Below, in pieces: positions 11,278-22,255 of a DNA stretch of 64,000 bases. Location: NCBI GenBank assembly GCA_034401795.1, contig CM067367.1, forward strand, positions 78,278,079-78,342,078, in the 5' to 3' direction. The notes beneath the pieces are model-generated. The model made no database searches. It worked only from the letters and a program-made list of their open reading frames with translations, and was not told the DNA's origin. The stretch is from Chaetoderma sp. LZ-2023a (Eukaryota > Mollusca > Caudofoveata > Chaetodermatida > Chaetodermatidae). The number at the start of each line of letters is the position of its first letter. Position 1 is the first letter of the stretch. The position numbers and the translations under genes are program-made.

Positions 11278-11580
11278 TGATTACTGAATTTCCAGAATCC
11301 CAATTACATGGTAATTTTACAAGGAAGCTGTTGACTATTTTGAAACTAATTTGACCGGGGGCTGTTGCTAGCCTATGACAGCAACAGCTCCCATTCAAAG
11401 TAGTTTCAAAATTTTCATATTATTTATTAAATTATAAATTCTTCAAAGCCATGCAATTTGAACACTTTATGACAAACTTTCCAATTTTCATTACAAAGTT
11501 ATATGTCATAATGATTTTTAAGTCAGCTCATTAGTGACGTAATTGATTATGAGTGATGTCATATACCTGTGATAGATCTG
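11278..11580 (-). mobile_element. Family A MITE, reverse copy, degraded
   Basis: It retains 'gaatttccagaatccca', the hairpin (about 11324-11420, 'ttgactattttgaaactaat...tagtttcaaaattttcat') and scattered TGACGTAA/TGATGTCA relics in the right arm. Confidence 0.7.
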
Positions 11581-11928
11581 GTCCCCGTACTTATTGCCAT
11601 GCAAATGTTATGGTGTCACGCGAGATACTGGAATTAAAGCTTCAAATGGGTAAAATGTGATAATTGTTTTGATTTTGGGCCCCCATAGTTTTCTGGTCCA
11701 TGGTCCAGCAGCCCATATTAACCCTTGCCTTAATCCAGCTCTGGTTGTATGCTAGATGAGAGGTTGCCATGCCATGCATGAGATCGGGTTGTCACTCAAT
11801 ATGTTGTATCATCTGAGAGGCTGTTCTGAATGATGCTTGAGAGGTTGGAGTCACACTGGAAATTTGTGTCAATCAAGGTGGCGTATCATATTAATATATG
11901 CAGCTCTGATTGATGTCAGAATGAAAAT

Positions 11929-12039
11929 TTATTTACCATCTTCTGGTGATTTTATTGATGGCTCATCACTCTTTTTAAACTGTGCTAAGTACTCTTTTCC
12001 TTTAGAAATCAATAGTTTCGGGTTATCCACCCTTTCAAC
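11929..12039 (-). CDS. Small single-pass membrane protein, exon 3 (C-terminus)
   Basis: On the minus strand the acceptor 'tcattttcag' precedes GTT GAA AGG. The exon encodes 36 residues (VERVDNPKLL... to ...KSPEDGK), ending at TAA (11929-11931). It is Lys-rich and hydrophilic, as expected for the tail of a small membrane-anchored protein. It joins the exon at 15288-15341 in phase 0. See 20178-20207 for the assembled gene. Confidence 0.72.
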   Translation of the reverse strand, partial: VERVDNPKLLISKGKEYLAQFKKSDEPSIKSPEDGK

Positions 12040-12109
12040 CTGAAAATGACAACAAAGGTTAATATAGCGTCAAATCAATACCCATGATATAGCGATTATA
12101 AGATGAAAT

Positions 12110-12660
12110 GCTGACAAAATTAAAACTTAAACATGTTATACTTAGTAAAATGTTCTGTTGAATATTTTGAACATACATGTACCGGTAATGGAGGATTCCA
12201 CCTTATCCATCAATCATATGACGTCATAATCAACTATGTGATGTGGAGGATGACATCAAAATCAATTGCGTCATGAATGACTTAGATAAGTTTGTCATGA
12301 ACGCTTAATTGATGACGGACTAAGCGTTGTTGTATGATTTGTATGTCTGTACCATTTAATAAACATGCTGTTGAATATTTTGAAACTAATTTGTCTGGAC
12401 GCTGTTGCTTCCCTAGGCAGCAACAGCACTCAGTCAAATTGGTTTCAAAGTATTTAACAGCTTACCTGTATACTTTTCTGGAAATTGGTAGTCAGGGAGA
12501 TCAGGGATCGATCGATCCCAACATGGGCAATGTGTGGGTGGAGCTTAGCTAAGAATGTGCGGTGGATTGTTCCATTGGATTAGCAGCCATTATTCCAATC
12601 CAATTATGTTCGAAATATTCAACAGATTTTTGTTTTGTTTTGGAACCATGTTAAGTTCTT
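12110..12660 (+). mobile_element. Family B hairpin MITE split by a family A copy (second case)
   Basis: The left half 'ttctgttgaatattttgaac' (about 12152-12172) and the right half 'ccaatccaattatgttcgaa' (about 12598-12617) flank the family A copy at 12186-12576. The family B right arm 'gttttggaaccatgttaagt...gagctgtactgtac' follows. Confidence 0.75.
12186..12576 (+). mobile_element. Family A MITE nested inside family B (second case)
   Basis: It begins AATGGAGGATTCCACC and ends GGATTGTTCCATT. A perfect CRE palindrome lies at 12219-12226 and the hairpin at about 12367-12464. All family segments are present in order. Confidence 0.88.
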
Positions 12661-12865
12661 TATGAGCTGTACTGTACCGTGGTACTTGTACGTCTACATG
12701 ATGTTTGTATGGGGTACATATGGTACCAGTGATTGGTACAAGGTACTGATATGGGTACGAGGGGTTGTCAGAAAGTTTTGAGCATAGAATCTATTTCTTT
12801 ATACTATGTGATTATTCAGCCTCGGTGTATGTAGGAAAATTAACGTAGGCCTAATCTTTGCTGAT

Positions 12866-13697
12866 TAGCTCACCTGGCCAGAATGGCCATCTTGGATGAC
12901 CTAGTTTTTGTGAAAACAACCACAACCACTGAACGTATCAGGCTGAAATTTGGGAGATATGATTAGATACTAAGGGCCATTACGGTTGTTACGGGAAGTT
13001 GATTTGTCAAAAGCATGCCCACCCTGGACCAATCAAGATGCAGCGTGTTTGGCTGCCATATTGGATTTATTTACTTAATGGATTTTGAAGCCGAAATTGG
13101 TTTTTTTAAATAGGTTTTAAAGATTTGTGATTTCAAATTTCCTGTTTTCGAAACTGTGTTATAAAACGTTTGGCAGACATCTTGGATTATTTTCCAACCA
13201 AACACTCCCGTACTAAACCAATAGGACATTTAAAACGTATTTGCGAGAATCACTGGACCGATTCCTTAGGGTATAGATATACAAGCTTGTTCAAACGAAT
13301 CTAGTCTGCCAATTTGTCTAGCAGCCACCTTGTCTTTTGGTCAATTTTTAGAAACATCTTTAAAAGTTTTCTCCGAAACCGCTTGGGGGATCGATTTACA
13401 ACTCATGAGACATCATCTTGTGAAACAACTGAACGAAGTTTGTTCAAGGGAACTTGATTAGCCAAATACTTCGGTGGACATCAATAAATGCATCAGTGAC
13501 TATCTTTGATGATCTATTTTTGGGGAAAACATCTTCAGAACCACTAACCTGATCAGGCTGAAATTTGGGAGGTATGATTAGGGACTAAGGGCCATTAAGG
13601 TTTGTTCAAGGGAATTTGATATGTTTACATATCAACTTCCATTGAACAAACCTAGCTTAAGGGCCCTTAGTTCCTAATCATACCGCGCAAATTTCAG
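12866..13697. repeat. Dispersed 'ctcacctggcc' repeat
   Basis: It starts with 'agctcacctggccagaatggccatcttgga' and contains recurring 'atcaggctgaaatttggga' and 'ggtatgattagggactaagg' blocks at about 12945 and 13555. A reverse-complement segment lies at about 13630-13705. Related sequence occurs at 41190-42545 and 61075-61420. No gene is seen. Confidence 0.7.
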
Positions 13698-14455
13698 CCT
13701 GATATTTGGACAGACGGATGGGCTGGTCTACCTGTCCAAATATCTGGCATAGGACCAGTAGCCCGTCTGTCTGTCCAAATATCTATCATAGGGCCAGTAA
13801 ACCAGCCAGTCTGTCTGCACAAATATTTCATGGGGTCGGGAAATCAGCCCGTCTGTCTGTACAAATATCTATCACAAGGCCGGTAGCCGTATGTCTGTCC
13901 AAATGTCTGTCATAGGGCCGGTAGACAAGCCTGTCTGTCTGTCCAAATAGCTGTCATAAGGCCGTTAGACCAGTCCGTCTGTCTGTCCAAGTAGCTATCA
14001 TAGGGCCGATAGACAAGCCAGTCCGTCTGTCCAAATATCTGTCATAAGGCTGGTAGACCAGCCCGTCTGTCTGTCCAAATAGCTGTCATAGGACCGATAG
14101 TCCAGCCCGTCTATCTGTCCAAATATATGTCATAAGGCTGGTAGACCAGGCTGTCTGCCAGTCCAAAAATGTGTCAAGGCCGGTAGACCAGGCCATCTGC
14201 CAGTCCAAATATGTTGCATAGGGCCTGTAGACCAGCCCGTCTGTATGTCCAAATATCTGTCATAAGGCTGGTAGACCGGCCCGTCTCTCTGTCCAAATAT
14301 CTGCCATAGGGCCGATAGACCAGCCCGTCTGCCTTTCCAAATATCTGCCATAAGGCCGGTAGACCAGCCAGTCTGTCTGTCCAAATATCTGTCATAGGGC
14401 CAGTGGACCAGCCCGTCTGTCTGTCTAAATATCTGTCATAGGGCCGGTTGAGAGT
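13698..14455. repeat. 44-bp minisatellite, about 17 units
   Basis: The unit contains 'ctgtctgtccaaatatctgt' followed by 'cataaggccggtagaccagc'. Units differ by scattered substitutions. The minus-strand open frames are translations of this repeat. Confidence 0.93.
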
Positions 14456-14559
14456 AAGAACGGACTCAAACTAATCAAGGACTAAACATGGCAATCTTTA
14501 GCGTCATTGGTTGAATACAAACAGTTAAACAAGAAGCCTACATAAATGCAATTAAAGTA

Positions 14560-14805
14560 CAGTACAGAGAACAAATAAGTTAACATATTTCCAAAACAAA
14601 AATCGAAGCATGTTAATTAGTACAATTTTGAACACGATGTTAGAAATGCTATGTTGAATATTTTGGACTTAATTTGATTAGAAGCCATTGCTTCCTTAGG
14701 CAGAAATGGCTTCCAATCAAATTAAGTCCAAAATATTCAAAAATATGTTTTATTTTGTTTTGGAATTAGGGAATTATTTCTGAGATATTGTACGGAAATT
14801 TCAGC
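14560..14805. mobile_element. Family B foldback MITE, uninterrupted
   Basis: The outer arms 'gtacagtacagag...' and '...gagatattgtac' are inverted, as are 'atatttccaaaacaaaa' and 'ttttgttttggaattag'. The core hairpin (14649-14741) pairs 'gaatattttggacttaattt' with its complement. The whole element folds back on itself, with no coding capacity. Confidence 0.8.
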
Positions 14806-14869
14806 TTTCTGAATTCCATTCTCGCTCATGTCACATTCATTTTCAAAAATGGCTGCACCAACTTTTAAC

Positions 14870-15260
14870 AATGGACCGTTTCAGTTTTAGCTATGCCGCG
14901 CCCATCTCTATCTAAGCTCCACCCACACCTCGGCCGTGTTGGGATCCGATCGATCGATCTCTGAACTGCCTGAATATCGATTTCCAGAAAACTATACAGG
15001 GACACCTGTTGAATATTTTGAAACTAATTTGACTGGGCGCTGTTGCTACCTTAGGCAAATACAGCGCCCAGTCAAATTAGTTTCAAAATATTCAACAGAA
15101 TGTTTATTAAATGGTGAAGACATACACTTCGTACAAGGTGGCGGACTATTACGCGTTAAATACGGACTGTATCGAGTCGTTCATGACGTCATGATTATGA
15201 CGTCAGCCTACACGTCACGTAGTTGATCATGACGTCATATGATTGAGTGAGGAAATGTAT
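14870..15260 (-). mobile_element. Family A MITE, reverse copy with three CRE palindromes
   Basis: It begins AATGGACCGTTTCAGTTT. The hairpin lies at about 15008-15103 and perfect TGACGTCA sites at 15184-15191, 15198-15205 and 15230-15237. It lies in intron 2 of the small membrane protein gene, just below its second exon. Confidence 0.9.
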
Positions 15261-15287
15261 TCATGAATTGTTGCCTGAAATTTTTAC

Positions 15288-15341
15288 CTTATATTTTTGA
15301 TCAATGTAGATCCCAGCATACACACCAATTAAGAAAAATAC
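15288..15341 (-). CDS. Small single-pass membrane protein, exon 2 (membrane segment)
   Basis: On the minus strand the acceptor 'cattctcag' precedes GTA TTT TTC and the donor 'gtaaaaat' follows AAG. The 54-bp exon encodes 18 residues, VFFLIGVYAGIYIDQKYK, a hydrophobic segment followed by G-x-Y-x-x-Q-x-Y. Both boundaries are phase 0, matching the flanking exons. It is far too short for an ORF cut-off. Confidence 0.72.
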
Positions 15342-16654
15342 CTGAGAATGAAATATAAGTTAGATTAACAAGAGCAGGATTAACCCTATTTGCGGCGCAT
15401 GGGGGTGGGGTGGGGGGAGGGGGAGCAGCACCAGCTTCCTGTCAAATTGGTTTTAAAATATTCAACACCTTAACAAATATCATAACTGTAAAAGTAAGAT
15501 GATGGGATTAAAAGTTTCAAATGGGTAAAATTCGATCCTAGTTTTTGATTTTGGGCGACTTATTTTCGCATCCCCGTTAGTGCTTGCTTCTATATAGAGA
15601 GGGGTCTTCTATATATCAACGATTAGAAAAAACCAATTGTGTTTATAGAAAATGCAATTCAATACTGATTGTTGATTTCAATCGTAGGATTCTCATAATC
15701 TGATATTTTGCAGCAGCCAGCATATTATTTTACTTCCTAGAAATTGGCCAAAGGTGGTCGATTCTGGGTGTGACCAAAACCCATATGTTTGTTGAAATTG
15801 ACGGCTTTGGGGAGGTTGTTCAACAATGAACCGTATAGTAGGTTGAGTCTGATAACGCAGGGCATATAATCGACCAGGTAATGACTCAGTAGCGGGCCAG
15901 TCAGAGCCAGATTAATGCAAGGGCTAATGGGACTAGAGCTCCAGGGCCCAGAAAAACAAGGAACCCCCCCCCCCCCCAAATCAAACACGTATCTAATTTT
16001 TACGTGCATGATATTTGGTAGCTGTTGAATACAGCCATGCTATACTTAAGTTGTTGAACATTTTGAAACCAACGTGACTGGAAGCTAGGGCTGAAGCCCG
16101 GTGTCCTCGTTGTTTGTAAACATACCGTCACCGCAACTGTCAGCTGCTCTAGCTTTTCTACACGGACATATGCATAATCCATTTCCTATCGATATGATGA
16201 TTAATGTAATTGACATTCTCATCAAACTTTAAAATGACATTGTTGGCAGATCAATATTCTCGGGTTGTGATGAAGTATATAACAGTTTGATGGTAATTAA
16301 TTCGCCGTTTTGATAGCTATAATAAATTCATCACTCTGTCGGGTATTAAATTTGTTATGCAAGCGGGATGCACAGCCTTGCTGCAGCAACGGCACCAACT
16401 TAAATTGGGTTCAAAATATGCAGCAGCTTTCTTGTATAGTTGTTTTGGAATTGAGACACTTGATTGTCAAAAATGCCGAATCGGACGCATATCTGCCAAT
16501 TTAGAGACAGGCATATTATTAAAATGAGCTTTATGGCTAGCTGAGCAGTAAAGCTAAAGCGCACTTTTCGCGCGGGGGGGGGGGGGATATCGTGCGTTCA
16601 TGTGACATTAACTGAAGGATAATAAATGGGATGCTCGCGAGATTGGTATCCTTT

Positions 16655-17038
16655 AATGGATGAATCCGATCTTTCACGCAAGTATATGACGGCATAATCA
16701 ATTATGTCACATGACATATAGGCTGGCGTCACATTCATAATTAACGGAGAATACTCCGTCACGAAGTTGGAATAGTCTGCCAAGTTTACGAATTGTGTGT
16801 CTTTGACGGATTTACTATTTAATAAACATTCTGTTGAATACTTTTGAAACTAATTTTCACTAGATAGCAACATCACCCAGCCAAATTAGTTTCAAAACTT
16901 TTAACAGTTTACCTGTATAGTTACCTTGATATTTAGATTCGGCGAATTCAGTGTTCGATCGATCACAACACAGGCACGGCATAGACGGCGCTTAGCTAGG
17001 AATGGACGGGGCATAGCTAGAAATACATCCATCTATTG
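16655..17038 (+). mobile_element. Family A MITE, diverged forward copy
   Basis: The family order is kept ('tatgacggcataatcaatta', 'tttactatttaataaacatt', the hairpin at about 16830-16912 with a shortened loop, 'gcatagctagaaata'), with many substitutions and an insertion near 'tgtctttgacggatttac'. Confidence 0.75.
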
Positions 17039-17371
17039 CCTGATGAGTTCAGAGGTTGAACGTCCTGAATGAGAACTGCTCGTCCCTTGTCGTCAGCAAA
17101 CTCAAATTCAGTGTCATTTGGGTTGGTGGGATGGGGTGACACGTGAGAGTACTCACTTACGAGTACTTTTGCATGTAAACAAGTACACGCATATATATGT
17201 ACTTTTTCAGCAAATGTATGTCAGTACAGTGATGAGCATATTGCTTCTCTGATAACTCGGATTGCTGGGACGGTACCTGACCAATACCGGCCACGTAACC
17301 TGCGTTATCAGTGTATTTGCTCGAAATATGGCTGCCTTCCCTTTTATTAACAGTGAATTTTCACAGGTGAA

Positions 17372-17895
17372 TGCTTGAAAGTAAAATGGTTAAATTTGTA
17401 TACTTATAGAGGCTTTACTATTTTATGAACATTGTCGAATATTTTGAAACTAATTTGACTGGACGCTGTGGACAGTGCCCAGTCAAATTAATTTCAAAAT
17501 GTTCAACAGCTTACCTGCATAGTTTCTGGAAATTGATAGTCAGGCAGTCCAGCGATCGATCGATCCCAACACGGACGGGGTGTTGGTGGAGCTTAGACAA
17601 AGATGGGCGCGGCATAGCTAAAGGTGGAAAGGTCAATTGTGGGCCTAGCTGTAGCGAAATAAATCTTAGCATATGACGATTTCATTGCGGATAAATTAAT
17701 ATTAAATTTTAATTTCTGAAATTGAATGTGAGACACCAGTTTATAATTCAAGATCGTAACTAAAAATATAATCTGTAAAGAATGAAATCATATATTAAGA
17801 TTTATTTCCTTTCATTACATTGAGGTACCGGTACACAAATCAAGCCTCTAAAAGCATATCATTAAAAAAATTGTTTCAAGCATTCTGGTGTAATT
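17372..17895. mobile_element. Family C MITE split by a family A fragment
   Basis: Left arm 'gcttgaaagtaaaatggtta' and right arm 'caagcattctggtgtaa' match the family C element at 3284-4061. A family A piece (17405-17639) sits between them. Confidence 0.6.
17405..17639 (+). mobile_element. Family A MITE, 5'-truncated forward copy
   Basis: It begins inside the 'tttactatttaataaacatt' segment. It then runs through the hairpin (about 17427-17511), 'tctggaaattgatagtcagg', 'atcgatcgatcccaacac' and the terminus 'ggaaaggtcaatt'. The CRE arm is missing. Confidence 0.82.
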
Positions 17896-18419
17896 TTGTT
17901 CTTGACGCGATGCTAATCTCATCTCAAATGTTATACTGCACCGATATATTATGGTTTATAGATTCCAGATCATTCATATCCTGTCACATTCCCGTTTCTG
18001 TATCACAATAATTATTATCTGCTTTGTCATATCGCGTAAATCTTGAACAGTGAATGCCGCCATTTTGTCTCCTCAGGTGATAGTGTGTGATGTCATGTAA
18101 AGTGCCAATCAATGCATTACATTCTTTATTATGTAATATTCATAGCAGCAACAACTCCCAGTCAAATTAGTTTCAAAATATTCAACCGCTTGTAAACGTG
18201 TATGATTGCTTTTATACCACACTGCCAAACTATAGCTGGCGCCTCTATGACTGAGCTATATCCCGAGGCGGGCAAGCTAGGATTTTTTCTGATTGGTTGA
18301 AAAGTAAATCATGACAGCCATCATAGGCTGTAGAAATGCACCAACATTTAGCCACTAAAGCCTGAATATCTTTCTTTAGCGACATGACGAAAATCTTAAC
18401 ATTACCTGCATAGTTTATG

Positions 18420-19353
18420 CAGGGGCGGATTATCCACGAGGCTAACGAGGCAGTAGCCTAGGGCCTCGCACTTGAAGGGGGCCTCGCACTTGGACAAAAA
18501 AAATTTGTCTTCTGTTTTCTCTTTCTTTAGGCAAGCTACATAACGCAACGAAGAGACACTCGGTCAATATCTCCAAAATAGATTAGTGCCTTATCATGGC
18601 CTTATGTCAGTGACCTATGTTATTCTGTTTATAGTCTCGTTTTATTGTTTAAATATCGATTGTAACAATGCTCGAGCGGCCGAGCCGAGTTACCCGAGTA
18701 GACTAAACAAACGCGATGATCACGTGATGGCGTGACGCCCACGATAGCCGATAGCCGAGTTTTTTTCGGGAAATTTAAAGAAAGGTAAGGTAGGAAGAAA
18801 CATTGTTACAATGTTACTGACTAAATTAAATCTACGTTGTCACGGATGGCTATATGAATATTTTTTACACATTTTAATTGTATATTACACCCTTGCATCT
18901 ATCGGGTCAACCCCTATATACCTTAATATACCCAAACAATGTCCGTTTGTGTAAAACGTATAATTTTAACCCTTTCGCCGAATAATCTATGAAAACCGAA
19001 ATTAATTATTATGTACGAAATATTACATATTCTATTGAATATTTTGGAAATAATTTGACTGAAAGCTGTTGGTGGCTCGGGAACCAGCAACTTTCAGCTA
19101 AATTGTTTTAAAAATATTTAACATGGTCGGAGATATGGTGTATGGGAAATGTTGTCTGCAAAAGAACTCGGCAGTCAATGTGTTAAAAACTCCATTTAGT
19201 CTGCTGTAAAGCCTATAATAATTAACACAAATGATGCCAAATATACGTCAGATTGCACCACAGAGCGTCTAAATTAAAAAAATTCCGGGGGAGGGCCCGG
19301 ACCCCCCGCATGGTCTTGTGCATAGGGCCTCGCACAACCTTAATCCGCCACTG
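18420..19353. mobile_element. Nonautonomous hAT element with perfect 8-bp target duplication
   Basis: The termini are CAGGGGCGGATTATCC (left) and, reversed, CAGTGGCGGATTAAGG (right), with 'agggcctcgcac' repeated inside both ends. The flanks carry a perfect AGTTTATG duplication (18412-18419 and 19354-19361). The 934-bp element has no transposase frame. Its middle contains a diverged hairpin of the family A type at about 19031-19123. Confidence 0.9.
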
Positions 19354-19723
19354 AGTTTATGACTGGCATATTATATCACCCGAATAGCTATCAAGAGTTC
19401 AGATTAGTTATCCTTTAAGTTTTAGTGAGATAGGATGTCTGCACGACCTGGTCTCTCGGGTCTTTTGGAGCAATGTGTATATGCTTTGCAAATACAAGAT
19501 GATAGTCAGCCGAATAGAATGATCTGAAGTGCACGCAGAGCTGTGGAAGCCAACCATTAGGCACATGGTTTGCTTTAAATCGGTTCAGCGGTTAATCAGG
19601 ACATCTTTTAAAGAACAAATCAAAGATAGTCACCAATAAATATTGATTGCATTAAATGTTCTGAAGTCTGCCCATGCTATATCTTTCCAGGCAAGTTTGA
19701 TTAAAATCGACTAATCAGAACTG

Positions 19724-20006
19724 TTAAAGGTGCATAGTCACACCAAAACGCTTGAAAATAAAATTGTTAAAATTTTATACTTTTAGATGCTTAAGTTGTG
19801 TACCTCAATGTAATGAAACGAAATAAATCTTAGAAATTTCACAACTTAAAATATTGTATTAATTTATACGTAATGAAATTATCGATTGTTAAGATTTATT
19901 TCGTTTCATTACATCTAGGCACACAATTCAAGCTTTTAAAAGTAGAAAATTTTAACAATTTTATTTTAAAAGCAATTAGTGTGAATAGGTAGGTAGGTAC
20001 CTTTAA
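19724..20006. mobile_element. Family C foldback MITE with TTAA ends
   Basis: Bounded by TTAAAGGTGCATA and TACCTTTAA, with TTAA at 19724-19727 and 20003-20006. Inner arms 'aaaattgttaaaatt/aattttaacaatttt' and 'aacgaaataaatctta/taagatttatttcgtt' pair. The TTAA target fits piggyBac-like or Kolobok-type elements; no transposase is present. Confidence 0.82.
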
Positions 20007-20177
20007 GTCTTTTACATGATTTCCTAGCATGCCTGAAGGTTTTTCAACAATACAAGGTGGCCCCAAGAAACAATCAGATTTCTGCATCGAGCGTGATAAA
20101 TGGCCAATATGTTTCTAGTGGAGGGGGGGGGGGGGTGAACTACAGTTTGTCATGTAGGGACCTAATATTTAACTTAC

Positions 20178-20207
20178 CGTCCTTCCAAACAAACACCCCT
20201 GTCCCAT
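20178..20207 (-). CDS. Small single-pass membrane protein, exon 1 (start codon)
   Basis: On the minus strand ATG at 20207 opens ten codons (MGQGCLFGRT), followed by a consensus donor gtaagtt (20177-20171). Joined in phase 0 to 15288-15341 and 11929-12039, this gives a 64-residue protein: short N-terminus, one membrane segment (about residues 11-22), and a Lys-rich tail. The G-x-Y-x-x-Q-x-Y motif and size recall the STMP1/DUF4535 mitochondrial micropeptide family; that assignment is tentative. The frame stays open upstream of the ATG to about 20309, where TAG follows, so a longer N-terminus or another exon is possible. Confidence 0.68.
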
Positions 20208-20654
20208 TGTGTCTTCTAAGCTGAGTGTCTTTATTGATGATCTCTCTGTTCCAGTCCGTTTAGCTCGTCCCTGGTATCTTCTCAGAGCTCTCTGGCAAGT
20301 TCCAATCTGCTAAAAATATTTGTACCTAAAATCACATTGCCTCACGCCAATGTCATACAATTAGCATTTTATTTTGAATTTCCAAATTGTTGTAGTGTCT
20401 TGTACGCGCGAGCTTAAAGTGGCCTACTGCATCTCGGAGGCTTTAGAGGCGGTACGCCAGCTTAATGTGTAGCAAAGTATCCTGCCAATTTTGCAAATCA
20501 AGCGTGACAGTGGGCGGACAACAGCCAATTAACCCTTTCGTGCTGGGCCGAACTTAAGGGAGTGCAACAATTTCCATGGCCACAAAAGATGACACTTAGT
20601 TTTTGTCGTCATTTTAGGGCCCTGCATACCTTCAAGTTACATGCATAGATGCCA

Positions 20655-20875
20655 CATCTATAGTACAACTCATAAATCAGTCAAAATGTTTACAAAAGAA
20701 AACAATCTTGAACACTATATACAAATTTTCTAGTGAAGATTTTGACTATATTTGGATTGGAAGACATTGGTACCTTAGGCAAGCCAATCCAATTATGTTC
20801 AAAATATTCAACATTATCTTTATTAATTTGTGTTTGAATTGTGTCAAATTATTTCTGAGCTGTACTGCATAAAAC
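20655..20875. mobile_element. Family B foldback MITE
   Basis: The left arm 'tagtacaactcataaatcag' mirrors the right arm 'atttctgagctgtactgca'. The core hairpin (about 20725-20812) pairs 'atttggattggaagacattg' with 'caagccaatccaattatg'. Confidence 0.75.
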
Positions 20876-21552
20876 TGATGTAGCCAAATCCCACAGCACG
20901 CTGGTTTCAGGATTCAATCACCGTCACGGTCGAAACTGGACCCTACCTTTCTAGCGAGCCTAACGGCAGTTCCGAGGGCCCTACGTAAGAATTTCAGAAA
21001 CTTTACACAGCGCCCCCCCCCCCCCATCCATGAGTTCGGCCCGGTTTTCGTGACGCGGCACACGATATGCACGCTTGTGTCCAGTAACTTTAATATTGTT
21101 ACATATTAGTGTTAACGTACTAATCCTCCGGATATAATATTAGATCCTTTTCATTCTATAATCCTACGATCTTAGATTTATCACTACGCCACGGGCAATT
21201 ATTGATCAGTTTGAAAGTAGTTTGACTGAATGCTGTCTCTGTTTATGGCAGCAACAACTTACTTATAGTTGCTTACAAGATAATCGTCAATGTTCTGAGA
21301 AGATCATACACGATCTCCGAGTAAAAAGAATGAACGGGGCTAAGCATATTACTAATTTACCTTTCTAATTGCATAATGGGAATATTACAAATATTATATA
21401 CGTAGACGTATTCGACGGACGCTAGACTCACATTCTCTGTTTGTTGATATAGTTACGACTGACTATAAATAACCACAGTACATGTCGGACGAACGAGGGA
21501 AAAGCGTGGAGAGAATCACACAAATAGAGACAGACGGGCAGTCATACATACA

Positions 21553-21565
21553 TACGCGCGCACGC

Positions 21566-21613
<48 letters not shown>

Positions 21614-21672
21614 TCGCACGCTCGCACGCACACAGACAGACAGGCGGGCAGGCAGGCAGACAGACAGACAAG
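21553..21672. repeat. GCAC microsatellite followed by a CAGA/GGCA tract
   Basis: (CGCA)n from about 21555 to 21632 runs into a 'cagacagacaggcgggcagg' tract. Confidence 0.95.
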
Positions 21673-22204
21673 TGTTGTAATTTAATAATATCATATGTAA
21701 TCATATTATCTTATTAGTGAAGGCAAAAGTTTTAACCTCTTGTGAAATGTCTTGTTAACTGTTTATTGAAGTGTCTTCGCCAATCCAATCTAGAAACCCA
21801 TCCTGAAGTAGAAAATATCCAGTGTCACAGCTAATGTCCGGTGTTGCTGAAGCAGCGATGGAGATAGCTACTTTATACTGTACACCTATTCAGTGTAGCT
21901 TAGGGTACTGTACTATAAAATGTGATGCAGACTAAAGCCGTAGGCTGTGTTGAGACTATTGAGTCAATCCGATGTAATGACATACTTCAGTACTTCAATA
22001 TGATATTTGATCGAACTCACATCATGATTTCATCATAATACGTTTCATCATAATACGTTTTATATGTCGGGCCTATCATTTTACTTCGTGTATTATGTAA
22101 GACTATCCCGATCGCTCCAGTGAACGTCCTGTTTATTAAACATAGATACCTGATGCAATATCTATTTTGTTTACATCTTTCGCATATCTATCTTAAATAG
22201 GACG

Positions 22205-22208
<4 letters not shown>

Positions 22209-22250
<42 letters not shown>
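22209..22250. repeat. TA microsatellite at the Tc1 insertion site
   Basis: A (TA)n run of about 42 bp directly abuts the left end of the Tc1 element. A shorter TA run (23909-23926) follows the right end, consistent with insertion at TA. Confidence 0.93.

Positions 22251-22251
<1 letters not shown>

Positions 22252-22255
<4 letters not shown>

Noticed and set aside
13698..14455. CRISPR-like regular repeats
   Set aside because: The 44-bp units are directly adjacent with no unique spacers, and the genome is eukaryotic; this is a minisatellite.
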